A stretch of DNA of 64,000 bases from CBDBEU01 sp965204565 (GTDB taxonomy: Bacteria; Pseudomonadota; Alphaproteobacteria; Rhizobiales; TMED25), in assembly GCA_965204565.1 (NCBI GenBank), contig CBDBEU010000004.1, positions 62,001 through 126,000 on the forward strand, written 5' to 3'. The position numbers and the translations under genes are program-made. Below, piece by piece: positions 46,605 to 57,592 of this stretch. Each line of letters starts with the position of its first letter. Within the stretch, counting starts at the first letter, position 1. The notes under the pieces were generated by a model. It had not been told where the DNA came from. It did not search any database and was given only the letters and a program-made list of their open reading frames with translations.

Positions 46605-47978
46605 GTGACCCAAACGGCGATATCCATGGCGCGCGCACAACCTATCGCAGCATTGGCCGCTGGCGCACTCCTCCTCATCGCCACAGCCATGGCGCAGGAG
46701 CCGGCGCGCGACTCGAAAGTCGAGCTCCTGGAGATCGAGCGCTCGCTTGAAAGCGCGCGCTCCAGGGCCGGTCGCCTTGACGCCGAGTTTGAATCGGTGG
46801 CGGAGGAAAAGGCCGATCTCAAGCGCAAGCTGATTGAGAGCGCTGCCCGAATTCAGGCGCGCGAGCAGCAGATCATCGCCAGCGAGGAGAGGTTGACCGC
46901 TTTGGCCCTTGAGGACGAAGGGCTGCGCCGTCAGCTCACTCAAAGACGCGGCGCCATGGCGGAAATGCTCGCCGCCTTGCAAAAACTCGAGCGCGAGCCT
47001 CCGCCGGTTCTGGCGGTGCGTCCTGGAGATGCGGTGGCTGCGATCCGCTCGGCCATGCTTCTGGCAAGCGTCGTCCCGCAAGTGCGTGCCGAAGCCGATG
47101 CCCTGTCTCGCACCTTGCGCAAGCTGGCAAGTCTCAGGGAAGAAACCACCGAGCAGCAGCGCCAACAGGCAGCCAACCAGACCCAGCTTGAACGTGAGCA
47201 CGATGTGATTGAGCGCCTTCTTCAGGTCAAGGAGCAACTCGTCTCACGCACCGCCAAGGAACGCGACGAGGCACGCCGGCGGGCTGAGGCTCTGGCGGCG
47301 GAAGCCAGTTCTCTCAAGGATCTTCTGGTCTCACTGGAAGCCGAGCGCCAGCGCGAGGAAGAAGCTGAGCGCCAGCGCATTCTTGCCTCGGCACCTCCCG
47401 CCTCTGTGACCTTGGGCACTGGGGACGCCGGCCAGACAGCCACCGATCCAGCCGCGTCCGAAACCGCCGCCCCGCCAACTGCCGAAGAGCGCCGCCTTGC
47501 CATGGCAAGCCCCAATCGGCTGAAACCGGCACAGACCTTCTCAGAAGCGCGCGGATCATTGTCGATGCCCGCGATTGGTGCCATTTTGCGCGCATTCGGA
47601 GACGAAGATGGTTATGGTGGCAAGACGAAAGGCATGTCCATCGAAACCCGGCCGGTGGCACAGGTGATTGCACCCAATGGCGGTTGGGTGGTCTACGCGG
47701 GAGAATTTCTTGGGTACGGGCAACTCTTGATCATCGACGGTGGCGACGGATATCATGTGCTCCTTGCAGGAATGAGCCGCATTGATGTGTCGCTAGGTCG
47801 ATTTGTGCTTGCAGGCGAACCTGTCGGAAGGATGGGGCACCGTGCGGCAGAAAGTGCGGCGGTTGGCACAGCGTTCGAGAATACGAACCCGGTGCTGTAC
47901 GTCGAGTTTCGCAAAGACGGTGATTCTATCGATCCGCAGCCATGGTGGGCTGTGTCAAACGTGAAGGCGCGAGGATGA
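46605..47978 (+). CDS. murein hydrolase activator (EnvC-like, degenerate LytM)
   Basis: 457 residues from GTG 46605, or 450 from ATG 46626, which starts the signal peptide ARAQPIAALAAGALLLIATA. A long coiled coil (about residues 30-240; ELLEIERSLESARSRAGRLD, RDEARRRAEALAAEASSLKD) is followed by a LytM/M23 domain from about residue 325 (AIGAILRAFGDEDGYGGKTK, VIAPNGGWVVYAGEFLGYGQ, NPVLYVEFRKDGDSIDPQPW). The metal-binding histidines of active M23 peptidases are missing, as in EnvC, so it probably activates an amidase at the septum. It overlaps ctpA by 4 nt. Intact. Confidence 0.88.
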   Translation: MTQTAISMARAQPIAALAAGALLLIATAMAQEPARDSKVELLEIERSLESARSRAGRLDAEFESVAEEKADLKRKLIESAARIQAREQQIIASEERLTALALEDEGLRRQLTQRRGAMAEMLAALQKLEREPPPVLAVRPGDAVAAIRSAMLLASVVPQVRAEADALSRTLRKLASLREETTEQQRQQAANQTQLEREHDVIERLLQVKEQLVSRTAKERDEARRRAEALAAEASSLKDLLVSLEAERQREEEAERQRILASAPPASVTLGTGDAGQTATDPAASETAAPPTAEERRLAMASPNRLKPAQTFSEARGSLSMPAIGAILRAFGDEDGYGGKTKGMSIETRPVAQVIAPNGGWVVYAGEFLGYGQLLIIDGGDGYHVLLAGMSRIDVSLGRFVLAGEPVGRMGHRAAESAAVGTAFENTNPVLYVEFRKDGDSIDPQPWWAVSNVKARG

Positions 47979-49345
47979 TGCGAAAACCAGTGGTAACCGG
48001 ACTGGCAATGTTTGCATTGGGAGCTGCGCTCGCAATCTCCGTGCAGCCATTCATTTCGCCCCAGGGCATGGCAATTGCAGCCAGTTCAGAAACCTATCGG
48101 CAGCTCGATCTGTTCGGGCGCGTTTTTGAACGCGTGCGCACCGATTATGTTGAAGAGCTCGCTGACGAGGAATTGATCGAAGCCTCGATCAACGGCATGC
48201 TCAACGATCTTGATCCTCATTCCAGCTATCTGAGTGCCAAGAGTTTCCGCGACATGCAGGTGCAGACACGCGGCGAGTTTGGCGGGCTGGGAATTGAGGT
48301 GACGATGGAGAACGGCTTGGTCAAGGTGATCACGCCGATTGACGACACACCGGCATCGCGGGCTGGAATCATGGCTGGCGACTTCATCACCCATCTTGAT
48401 GGTGAGGAAGTCCAGGGGCTGACCCTCAACCAGGCGGTTGAGAAAATGCGTGGGCGCGTCAACACTGAAATCAAGCTGAGGGTGAGACGTGAGGGCGAGG
48501 ATGAGCCGCTCAAGATCGCCGTTGTCCGCGATATCATCAAGATCCGATCGGTCAGGCAGCGCACAGAGGATAATGTTGGGTATGTCCGCATTACCAGCTT
48601 CAATGAGCAAACCGAACAGGGCCTGAAGCGGGCCGTGGGTGAATTGCGCGACGGGATCGGCGATGATCTGAAGGGTATCGTGCTTGATCTGCGCAACAAT
48701 CCCGGTGGTTTGCTCGACCAGGCGATTGCCGTGTCCGACGCTTTCCTGGACCGCGGTGAGATTGTTTCCACGCGCGGGCGCAATCCCAATGACACTCAAC
48801 GCCACAATGCCAGAACCGGCGACATTGCCGGCGGCGCACCGGTGGTCGTTCTGATCAATGGCGGCTCTGCATCGGCATCGGAAATTGTCGCTGGCGCCTT
48901 GCAGGATCACAAGCGCGCGACAATTATCGGCACTCGTTCATTCGGCAAGGGCTCGGTGCAGACCATCATCCCGCTGGGCGGCAATGGCGGTGCCATGCGG
49001 CTCACTACCGCGCGCTATTACACGCCGTCGGGCCGTTCAATCCAGGCCAAGGGCATAGATCCGGACAAATTGGTCGAACAAGTGGTCCCCGAGGATCAGA
49101 AGCGCTCCAGCGAGCGTCTCGGCGAAGCCAGCCTGCGCGGTCACCTTGAAGGCGAGGGTGAAGGGGAAACCCCTGCCGAAGGCGACAAACCGGTCGATCC
49201 ACCGTCGGGCTCCTCGGCGTTCATTCCCGAAGACAAGGCTGAGGATATCCAGCTGCAGTTCGCGCTCGATTTCCTGCGCAGCACGGAAGTGACCACCAAT
49301 ACCAGCGATGGTGATAACGAACTAAACAAACCGGTGGCCAATTAG
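47975..49345 (+). CDS. ctpA: carboxy-terminal processing protease CtpA (S41 family)
   Basis: 456 residues from ATG 47975, overlapping the envC-like stop. An N-terminal membrane/signal segment (VVTGLAMFALGAALAISVQP) is followed by a PDZ domain (GEFGGLGIEVTMENGLVKVI, DDTPASRAGIMAGDFITHLD), then the S41 catalytic core, with serine in INGGSASASEIVAGALQDHK (about residue 297) and lysine in IGTRSFGKGSVQTIIPLG. The C-terminal tail is rich in acidic residues and proline. It cleaves periplasmic proteins from their C termini. The order envC-ctpA is conserved in this group and suggests a joint role in cell-wall turnover. Intact. Confidence 0.93.
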   Translation: MMRKPVVTGLAMFALGAALAISVQPFISPQGMAIAASSETYRQLDLFGRVFERVRTDYVEELADEELIEASINGMLNDLDPHSSYLSAKSFRDMQVQTRGEFGGLGIEVTMENGLVKVITPIDDTPASRAGIMAGDFITHLDGEEVQGLTLNQAVEKMRGRVNTEIKLRVRREGEDEPLKIAVVRDIIKIRSVRQRTEDNVGYVRITSFNEQTEQGLKRAVGELRDGIGDDLKGIVLDLRNNPGGLLDQAIAVSDAFLDRGEIVSTRGRNPNDTQRHNARTGDIAGGAPVVVLINGGSASASEIVAGALQDHKRATIIGTRSFGKGSVQTIIPLGGNGGAMRLTTARYYTPSGRSIQAKGIDPDKLVEQVVPEDQKRSSERLGEASLRGHLEGEGEGETPAEGDKPVDPPSGSSAFIPEDKAEDIQLQFALDFLRSTEVTTNTSDGDNELNKPVAN

Positions 49346-49450
49346 AGACCGATTTTGCGTGACAACAAACATTGCGCCAGTATCGGATTTTCCTGCGCAC
49401 GGCAGAAATTGTTTGATTAGCGCACGTTTGGTGGTGAGGGTTGGTCAAGG

Positions 49451-50487
49451 GTGGCGGCTGATCAGGACCGAAACAGAGGCGGACCTCCCATGGTCCGGTT
49501 TGGCATTGGCTTTGCGCTTGTCTTGACAATTGCGCTTGCCGGCTGGCTTGTAATTGCTGGTGCCCCAACCGGTGGCGAACCGGTTGTCATTGCCAGCATA
49601 CCTCCCCAAGCCGAGGTCGCCATCCAGCCCGATGGTGTGCCGATGCGCTCCACCGTCCCGCCGGAGACAGCATTTCCAGGCGAGCAGCCCATTCCGGACC
49701 GGTCCGGCGGTCGGTCCCCCGCATCGATCCGCATTATCGACCCGCATTATCGACCCTTCGGCCAGCATCGATCGCTCAGACATACCGGCAAAGCTGGCCC
49801 GCGCGCCTTTTCCCGATCTTGTCGAGGCAACCGAGTTCGGCCTCTTGCCGCGCATCCCCAATGGCGACCGCAAGGTCTCGACAGCGTATGCCAGGCCGGC
49901 GCCTAAAGTTGCCAGCGCCCTCGGTGCGCCGTTTCGCGCGGCGCTTGTGATCACCGGGCTCGGTGTCAGCGCCAGAGGCACCAATGACGTGATCTCCCGC
50001 CTGCCACAGGAGGTTAGCCTTGTCTTTGCGCCCTATGGCAATGACTTGCAAACCTAGGTCGATCGCGCGCGCAACGGCGGCCACGAGGTATTTTTGCAAA
50101 TCCCGATGGAACCGTTCGACTATCCCGACAATGACCCCGGTCCGCATACCCCGCTGACAAACCTTGATGCTGGCGGCAACATTGATCGCCTGCATTGGTT
50201 GCTTGGCCGTTTTACCGGTTATGCCGGAGTGACCAATTTTATGGGCGCAAAACTGACCTCTTCGCCGCCGGCCCTGCGTCCCGTCTTGTCCGAGATCGCC
50301 TCGCGAGGCGATCATGACTTTCCTTGAACAGCTTGAGACTGTTGCCAAGGAGCGTGGGCACGCGCTCGGTGTTGCCACCGCCCTGCCGGTGACCATTGAT
50401 ATCGTGATAGAATGGTCGAGGGACCTTGAAAGCCGCGGTGTCATCCTGGTTCCGGCTAGCGCGTTGATCAATGACCAGACCAGCTGA
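49451..50487 (+). pseudogene. divergent polysaccharide deacetylase family protein, broken
   Basis: The start (MVRFGIGFALVLTIALAGWL as membrane anchor) reads well to RSPASIRIIDP. There a perfect 13-bp tandem duplication (gcattatcgaccc, 49731-49743 and 49744-49756) shifts the frame. The continuation is DIPAKLARAPFPDLVEATEF, AALVITGLGVSARGTNDVIS, VSLVFAPYGNDLQT, an in-frame TAG (50055-50057), then GGHEVFLQIPMEPFDYPDND, a deletion near 50310 and the end ESRGVILVPASALINDQTS. The gene normally sits between ctpA and rppH in this order, so its loss is local. Confidence 0.85.
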
Positions 50488-50491
50488 TCCC

Positions 50492-51022
50492 ATGAGCAAG
50501 AACAAACGGGGCAAGCCCGCACCCACTGCCTACAGGCCATGCGTCGGTGCCATGGTGATGAACCGATCCGGCCATGTCTGGATTGGATTGCGTAGCAACA
50601 ACCCAGAACACATCGGCACGCAATCGCGCTGGCAAATGCCGCAGGGTGGCGTGGAGGCTGGCGAGGATCCTAGGGATGCGGTTCTGCGCGAGCTGCACGA
50701 GGAAACCAACATTACGTCGGTTTCGATCAGCGCCGAGACCGCCGATTGGCTTCACTACGACCTGCCGGCGCCGCTGATCGGTGTAGCGTTGAAAGGCCGG
50801 TATCTCGGCCAGAAACAGAAATGGTTTCTGCTCGAATTCCAAGGCCAGGATGAAGAGATCGATATCGCCGAGCCCGCAGGCGGGGCAAATGACATTGAAT
50901 TCGACGCCTGGAAGTGGATTGAGCCGCAACACCTGACGCGGCTGATTGTCCCGTTCAAGCGCGCGGTCTATGAGCAGGTTATCGCCGAATTTATGCCGTT
51001 GATCGCAAGGAGCAGCGCCTGA
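50492..51022 (+). CDS. rppH: RNA pyrophosphohydrolase
   Basis: 176 residues from ATG 50492 (MSKNKRGKPAPTAYRPCVGA). The Nudix box is GGVEAGEDPRDAVLRELHEE followed by TNI. WQMPQG before it and GQKQKWFLLEFQG after it are RppH signatures. It removes pyrophosphate from the 5' end of transcripts and so starts mRNA decay. The start overlaps the end of the deacetylase pseudogene region. It converges on atpC. Intact. Confidence 0.93.
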   Translation: MSKNKRGKPAPTAYRPCVGAMVMNRSGHVWIGLRSNNPEHIGTQSRWQMPQGGVEAGEDPRDAVLRELHEETNITSVSISAETADWLHYDLPAPLIGVALKGRYLGQKQKWFLLEFQGQDEEIDIAEPAGGANDIEFDAWKWIEPQHLTRLIVPFKRAVYEQVIAEFMPLIARSSA

Positions 51023-51134
51023 AAGCCGTTGCCTGTCCGATATCTGCCCCTTCGCATATCCGGGCTACCGCAAACGTGTTCAGACCGCCATCCGCTCAAG
51101 CAGGCCCAGACGGTAGCGCCAGCCGCGCCAGATC

Positions 51135-51154
51135 AGTGAACATATATGTTCACT
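51135..51154. promoter_or_regulatory. perfect 20-bp palindrome, possible orphan operator
   Basis: AGTGAACATATATGTTCACT equals its own reverse complement over all 20 bases. It lies in the 215-bp gap between the convergent rppH and atpC, where no promoter is expected. The shape (GTGAAC-N6-GTTCAC) is like a TetR- or MarR-type operator. No intact regulator of that type is present in the window. Confidence 0.5.
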
Positions 51155-51237
51155 CAGCCATTCCCGCGGCATCGACACCCTTGTGCGAACTTCCCCGTAC
51201 AACAGCTCTGTACTTGGTGCGATGATGTGATGCGGCG

Positions 51238-51639
51238 CTAGAGCGCGTGTTCGATCTCTCTCAAATGATCGAGCGATTCTTGGCAGCGCGCCGTGGTCGC
51301 ATCGTCACTCGCATCGGCGACATCTTCTTCCGCATCCTTGATCGCCTGGGCCAGCGCTTCGCGGTCGAGGTCTGATTCGGCAATCGCATGCTGCGCCAGC
51401 ACCGTAAGTGATGTGGGTATCACATCAGCAAAACCGCCGCGCACAAAATAACGCTCGGCATCACCGCCTTCTTCGCGAATGATCGACAGCATGCCCGGAC
51501 GCATGGTCGACAGAACCGGCGCATGTCCGGGCAGAACGGCAAATTCTCCTTCCCAGCCCGGCACCACCACCTGAACTACATCGCCCCCCATCACGCGCTG
51601 TTCGGGCGAGACGAACTCGAACGCAAAACTGTCTGCCAT
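51238..51639 (-). CDS. atpC: ATP synthase F1 subunit epsilon
   Basis: 133 residues: ADSFAFEFVSPEQRVMGGDV, VQVVVPGWEGEFAVLPGHAP, VLSTMRPGMLSIIREEGGDA. The beta-sandwich N-terminal domain and the helical C-terminal hairpin are complete. It forms the central stalk with gamma. Last gene of atpHAGDC, 20 bp after atpD. Confidence 0.95.
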   Translation of the reverse strand: MADSFAFEFVSPEQRVMGGDVVQVVVPGWEGEFAVLPGHAPVLSTMRPGMLSIIREEGGDAERYFVRGGFADVIPTSLTVLAQHAIAESDLDREALAQAIKDAEEDVADASDDATTARCQESLDHLREIEHAL

Positions 51640-51659
51640 GTGGCGCGCCTCCGCCGGGC

Positions 51660-53090
<1,431 letters not shown>

Positions 53091-53102
53091 ACTTCCCCGT
53101 TT

Positions 53103-53987
53103 CTAGAGTGCTTCGGCACCCGAGATGATTTCGATCAGTTCCTTGGTGATCATGGCCTGACGAGAGCGGTTGTAGTTGAGTGTCAGCTTGTCGATCATGT
53201 CGCCTGCATTGCGTGTTGCGCTGTCCATCGCCGACATGCGCGCACCCTGTTCGCTGGCGGCGTTTTCGAGCAATGCCTTGAACACCTGAATATTGAGATT
53301 GAGCGGCAGCAGTTCTGCCATGATTTCCGTCTCGTCCGGTTCAAAATCGTAAACCGTCAATTGGTTTGTCACCTCACCGGCTTGTTCATCCTCGACACTT
53401 GCCGGTATCAGCCGCTGCCCGGCCGGTTCCTGTGAAATCACCGACTTGAAACGCGAATAGTAAAGCGTGCAGACATCGAACTCGCCATCCTCAAACATTG
53501 TAAGAACGCGCTTGCCGATTTCAGCTGCATTTACAAAGCCAACCCGGCGCACATGCCTCAGTGTAATGGTGTCGACAATGTCAGCTTCGAACTGGCGTTT
53601 GAGCACATCGAAACCCTTGCGCCCGACGCACAGGATCTTGACCGTCTTGCCTTCATGCTTGAGCGCCATCGCATCAGCACGCGCCTTGCGCGCGATATTG
53701 GAGTTGAACGCACCGCAAAGGCCCCTGTCGGCTGTTGCGACAACCAGCAGATGGGTGTTCTCAACTCCCGTTCCCGCCAGCAGTTTTGGCACACCTTCAA
53801 GCCCGCGCACCGATTCGGCAAGATTGGCCAGCACCGTTCCCATGCGCTCGGCATAGGGGCGCGCGGCTTCTGCCTGATCCTGCGCCCGGCGCAGCTTGGC
53901 GGCGGCGACCATCTGCATCGCCTTGGTGATCTTCTGCGTCGCCTTGACGCTGCCGATCCGGTTACGGAGTTCCTTGAGATTTGCCAC
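53103..53987 (-). CDS. atpG: ATP synthase F1 subunit gamma
   Basis: 294 residues: MANLKELRNRIGSVKATQKI, TKAMQMVAAAKLRRAQDQAE at the N-terminal rotor helix, DRGLCGAFNSNIARKARADA, and the C-terminal helix AMDSATRNAGDMIDKLTLNY-NRSRQAMITKELIEIISGAE. The length is normal. It is the rotor shaft of ATP synthase. It lies 23 bp after atpA and 12 bp before atpD. Confidence 0.97.
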   Translation of the reverse strand: MANLKELRNRIGSVKATQKITKAMQMVAAAKLRRAQDQAEAARPYAERMGTVLANLAESVRGLEGVPKLLAGTGVENTHLLVVATADRGLCGAFNSNIARKARADAMALKHEGKTVKILCVGRKGFDVLKRQFEADIVDTITLRHVRRVGFVNAAEIGKRVLTMFEDGEFDVCTLYYSRFKSVISQEPAGQRLIPASVEDEQAGEVTNQLTVYDFEPDETEIMAELLPLNLNIQVFKALLENAASEQGARMSAMDSATRNAGDMIDKLTLNYNRSRQAMITKELIEIISGAEAL

Positions 53988-54010
53988 GGCTTAACGCCCG
54001 CTCCGGCGGT

Positions 54011-55540
54011 TCAGGCGAAAGCCTTGGTGAAGCCGTCGACCGCGCCCTTGAGCTTGGCTTCGGATTCATCGGTCAGCTGCTTTTCATCGCGAATCGAGCC
54101 CAGCACATCGCCGTGTGAATCGCGCAGCAAACGCAGCAATTCAGCCTCGTAACGGTTGATGTCGGAAACCTCGATGTCATTGAGATAGCCGTTCACCCCG
54201 GCATAGATCACACACACCTGCTCTTCAGCAGAAAGCGGCGAGAACTGGGGCTGCTTCAACAGCTCCGTCAACCGTGCGCCACGTGCCAGAAGCCGTTGGG
54301 TGGTGGCATCGAGATCGGAGCCGAACTGCGCGAACGCCGCCATTTCGCGATATTGCGCAAGCTCACCCTTGATCTTGCCGGCAACCTGTTTCATCGCCTT
54401 GATCTGGGCGGCTGCCCCCACCCGGCTCACCGAAATGCCGACATTCACTGCCGGGCGAATGCCCTGATAGAAAAGATCGGTTTCAAGGAAGATCTGACCA
54501 TCGGTAATCGAGATCACATTGGTCGGGATATAGGCCGAAACGTCATTGGCCTGGGTTTCAATGATCGGCAGCGCCGTCAGCGAGCCAGATCCATTGTCCT
54601 CATTGAGCTTGGCCGCACGCTCCAGAAGCCGAGAATGCAGATAGAACACATCGCCCGGATAGGCTTCGCGTCCGGGAGGGCGGCGCAGCAGCAGAGACAT
54701 CTGGCGATAGGCGACCGCCTGCTTCGACAGATCATCGTAGATCATCAGCCCGTGCATACCGTTGTCGCGGAAATACTCGCCCATGGTGCAGCCGGAGAAC
54801 GGTGCCAGAAACTGTAGCGGCGCCGGATCTGACGCTGTCGCGGCAACGATGATCGAATATTCGAGCGCAGCATTGTCTTCCAGCACCTTGACGAACTGAG
54901 CCACCGATGAGCGCTTTTGTCCGATCGCCACATAGATGCAGTAAAGCTTTTCGCTGTCATCGCCGCGCTGATTGACATCTTTCTGATTGAGGATCGCATC
55001 GAGCGCTACCGCGGTCTTGCCGGTCTGGCGGTCACCAATGATCAACTCGCGCTGACCGCGTCCGATCGGGATCAGCGCATCGATCGCCTTGAGCCCGGTC
55101 TGCATCGGCTCGTGGACCGATTTGCGCGGAATGATGCCCGGCGCCTTGACGTCGACGCGCTTGCGCTCGGCGCCCTCAATCGGCCCCTTGCCGTCAAGCG
55201 GATTGCCCAGCGGATCGACAACCCGGCCGAGCAGGCCCTTACCCACCGGCACTTCCACAATGGCGCCGGTACGCTTGACCGTGTCGCCCTCGTGAATTTC
55301 GCGGTCGTCGCCAAAAATCACGATGCCGACATTGTCGACCTCAAGATTGAGCGCCATGCCGCGCACCCCGTTTGGAAACTCCACCATTTCGCCGGCCTGA
55401 ACATTGTCCAGTCCGAAAACGCGGGCAATGCAGTCGCCAACCGAAAGCACCTGACCGGCTTCCGAGACCTCGGCCTCGGTGCCGAAGCCCTGGATCTGTT
55501 CCTTCAAGATGGCAGAAATTTCTGCGGCCCGAATGTCCAT
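54011..55540 (-). CDS. atpA: ATP synthase F1 subunit alpha
   Basis: 509 residues, the usual length: MDIRAAEISAILKEQIQGFG, Walker A GDRQTGKTAVALDAIL, DLSKQAVAYRQMSLLLRRPP and GREAYPGDVFYLHSRLLERA. It is the non-catalytic nucleotide-binding subunit. Its ATG shares one base with the atpH stop (TGATG), so translation is coupled. Intact. Confidence 0.97.
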   Translation of the reverse strand: MDIRAAEISAILKEQIQGFGTEAEVSEAGQVLSVGDCIARVFGLDNVQAGEMVEFPNGVRGMALNLEVDNVGIVIFGDDREIHEGDTVKRTGAIVEVPVGKGLLGRVVDPLGNPLDGKGPIEGAERKRVDVKAPGIIPRKSVHEPMQTGLKAIDALIPIGRGQRELIIGDRQTGKTAVALDAILNQKDVNQRGDDSEKLYCIYVAIGQKRSSVAQFVKVLEDNAALEYSIIVAATASDPAPLQFLAPFSGCTMGEYFRDNGMHGLMIYDDLSKQAVAYRQMSLLLRRPPGREAYPGDVFYLHSRLLERAAKLNEDNGSGSLTALPIIETQANDVSAYIPTNVISITDGQIFLETDLFYQGIRPAVNVGISVSRVGAAAQIKAMKQVAGKIKGELAQYREMAAFAQFGSDLDATTQRLLARGARLTELLKQPQFSPLSAEEQVCVIYAGVNGYLNDIEVSDINRYEAELLRLLRDSHGDVLGSIRDEKQLTDESEAKLKGAVDGFTKAFA

Positions 55541-56100
55541 CAGCCGACCTCTTTCATCGCAATACGTAGATTGTTGAGTTTGGTTCTGAGCGAAGTATCG
55601 ATCATCCGCGACCCAACGCGGACGACCAGCCCGCCGAGCAAGCGCGCATCAACGCGTGCCTCAATGCGGGCGTCTTGTCCAAGTCTTTCCTTCAGAGCGG
55701 CGGCCAGGGCTTCGGTTTGAGCATCGCTCAGCACTTCGGCGGAAACCACCTCGGCGGAAATCTCACCACGGTGCCGTGCCAGCAATGCACGGTAGCCCTT
55801 GATCATGTCGCCAATCGCGAAAAGCCGACGGTTCTGCGTCACAAGCCTCATGAACTTATACACAATGTCGTTAGCCTCGGCCTCTTTCAACACCGCCGCG
55901 ATTGCCTTCATCTGGTCTTCGCGCGCAAATACCGGAGAGCGTACCAACCGCTTCAGGTCTTCGCTCTCGTCCATCAGCGTGGCAAAACCGGAAAGGTCTG
56001 CCTCCACCGCCTCAAGCTCGCCAGCCTCACGCGCAAGCTCAAACAGCGCAACCGCATAACGGCCGGCCATTCCGGTGACGGTCTGGTCTGCCCCTTCCAC
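55540..56100 (-). CDS. atpH: ATP synthase F1 subunit delta
   Basis: 186 residues from GTG 56100 (VEGADQTVTGMAGRYAVALF), the usual family length; an upstream GTG at 56130 would give 196. The ribosome site aagaggcg precedes 56100. FELAREAGELEAVEADLSGF, VLKEAEANDIVYKFMRLVTQ-NRR and LLGGLVVRVGSRMIDTSLRT are delta/OSCP signatures. It links F1 to the peripheral stalk. First gene of the operon; the promoter must lie in 56101-56270, before an insertion sequence. Confidence 0.93.
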   Translation of the reverse strand: MEGADQTVTGMAGRYAVALFELAREAGELEAVEADLSGFATLMDESEDLKRLVRSPVFAREDQMKAIAAVLKEAEANDIVYKFMRLVTQNRRLFAIGDMIKGYRALLARHRGEISAEVVSAEVLSDAQTEALAAALKERLGQDARIEARVDARLLGGLVVRVGSRMIDTSLRTKLNNLRIAMKEVG

Positions 56101-56270
56101 CAAAATTCGCCTCTTGTTTCCGCTGGGCACGCCTCGAAATCCGAGGCGTAAGGGTTTGTTTGTGTTGCTATTTTAAAGAACGCACGGCCCGAGAAATTGC
56201 CCCCGCCCCGACGCGCCGCGCATCGTCTAACACAGGAGCTTCGTAGGCGCAACAAACAGCCGGAAATCTA

Positions 56271-56638
56271 CAGCGTTCCCGGTAGGAATAATTCCCTCTC
56301 ATTGACGTTTGTTACGGTCGGGCTGCAATGAGCGGTTGGTCGGAGCACGCATGGCTGATGGCCGGGCAGTTGCCCGGACAACGAGGTTTCGGCGAAGGGC
56401 GGGACGGTGTCTGTCGCGCGTGGCCGGAGCAGCTACCGCCCGTCGGGAAGCAAGGCTGCGAGTTCCGGTTTCTTCATCTCCCCTGACAGGGCGAGATAGA
56501 AAGTCTGCCAGTCCGTGATGCGCAAGTTCTGCAACAGGCTGCGCATCCTGTCCCAAAGGGAGAGGATACGCTCCTGGTGCTCTCGCGCCTTCCCGAACAG
56601 CGGGCAGCAAGTGCTGCTGCACCTGATCGATCAGGAAG
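56271..56638 (-). mobile_element. 3' remnant of the 8.3 kb-type insertion sequence
   Basis: Begins with the right terminal repeat (cagcgttcccggtaggaata at 56271) and holds the tail and the transposase C-terminal codons in minus orientation, up to the LIDQVQQH region. It is cut there by an IS5-group element starting at 56639. It stands 170 bp upstream of the atp operon start, where priA is often found in related genomes; no priA is seen. Confidence 0.8.
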
Positions 56639-57592
56639 GACACCCCGCAAACCCTGTCTGCTGCTTGGAATCGGGTGACGAGAGCGCATTTACGGCCGCG
56701 ATGCGGGTCGGCCCTTTGCCTGGGTTTGTGGTTCGGGATCTGGTTTCGCCGGGGCCGGGCTATGCCACGGCGCCTTTGCGCTCCCGGAACACGAGCCGTT
56801 TCATGTTGACTGCGATGTTGGCCATGCCGATCCTGGCCTTCGCCCGGTCGATGCCGATGGTGCGGACGAAGAGCCCCGTTCGTGCCTTCATCCCGGCGAA
56901 GGGATGTTCTGATCGCAGATCGGACCTTCGACCCTGCGGCATTGGCCCTCTCGTGATGCACGGGCATCGCCGTGCCGTCCGGGCGCGTCTTCTTGCGCCC
57001 TCGCTTGAGCATCCAACGCGCGTCGCGATCCTTTTGCGCCGGTTTCCGGGGCCAGTTTCCGGGGATTGGCCTGCCAATCAGGCGGGATGCCCCCGCCCTT
57101 GACGATCTCCTTCCCGGCATCGGTCATGCGCTGGCGCGGGGCCGCCACGATGGTGGCATCGACGATCTGCCCGCCCATGGCGGGATATCCGGCGTCGTTA
57201 AGATGCGCGTCGAACCGGGCGAAGAGTTTCTCCACCGCGCCGGTCCGCACCAGGGCTTCCCGGAACCGCCGGATGGTCGTCTCGTCCGGCGCCCGCGCGC
57301 CGTCATCGAGGCTGAGGAAACGGCCAAAGCTGCGCCGGTCCATGATTTGCAACGCCGACTGCGCATCCGACAGACCGTAGAGCGCCTGGATCACCGGCAC
57401 CTTGAACATGAGGACCGGGTCCATCGGCGGGCGCCCGCCCTGCCTGCCATCGGAACGATCGAGCGTCGCATCCAACTCTGGCCGGAAGAGCTCGAAGTCG
57501 ATAACCCCGGCAAGCCGCTCCAGCGGATCTACCGCCTTCGATAACGCCGCGTAGCGCTCATCCGGATCGAACAACCCGCGCTGTGCAGCCAT
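56639..57592 (-). mobile_element. IS5-group element, internally deleted copy
   Basis: Starts GACACCCCGCAAACCCTGTC, the same terminus as the 36947-38273 element, and carries its transposase from AAQRGLFDPDERYAALSKAV to the C terminus. Compared with the 37 kb copy about 290 bp in the middle is missing, and an imperfect 13-bp tandem duplication (gccggtttccggg / gccagtttccggg, 57038-57063) is added. It lacks the duplication that breaks the 37 kb copy at 38071. The 5' end of the element is fused to an IS1-type transposase gene at about 57592. Confidence 0.8.

Noticed and set aside
54917..55720. Long open frame antisense to atpA/atpH
   Set aside because: It lies opposite highly conserved genes, has no family motifs, and arises from GC-rich codon use on the other strand.
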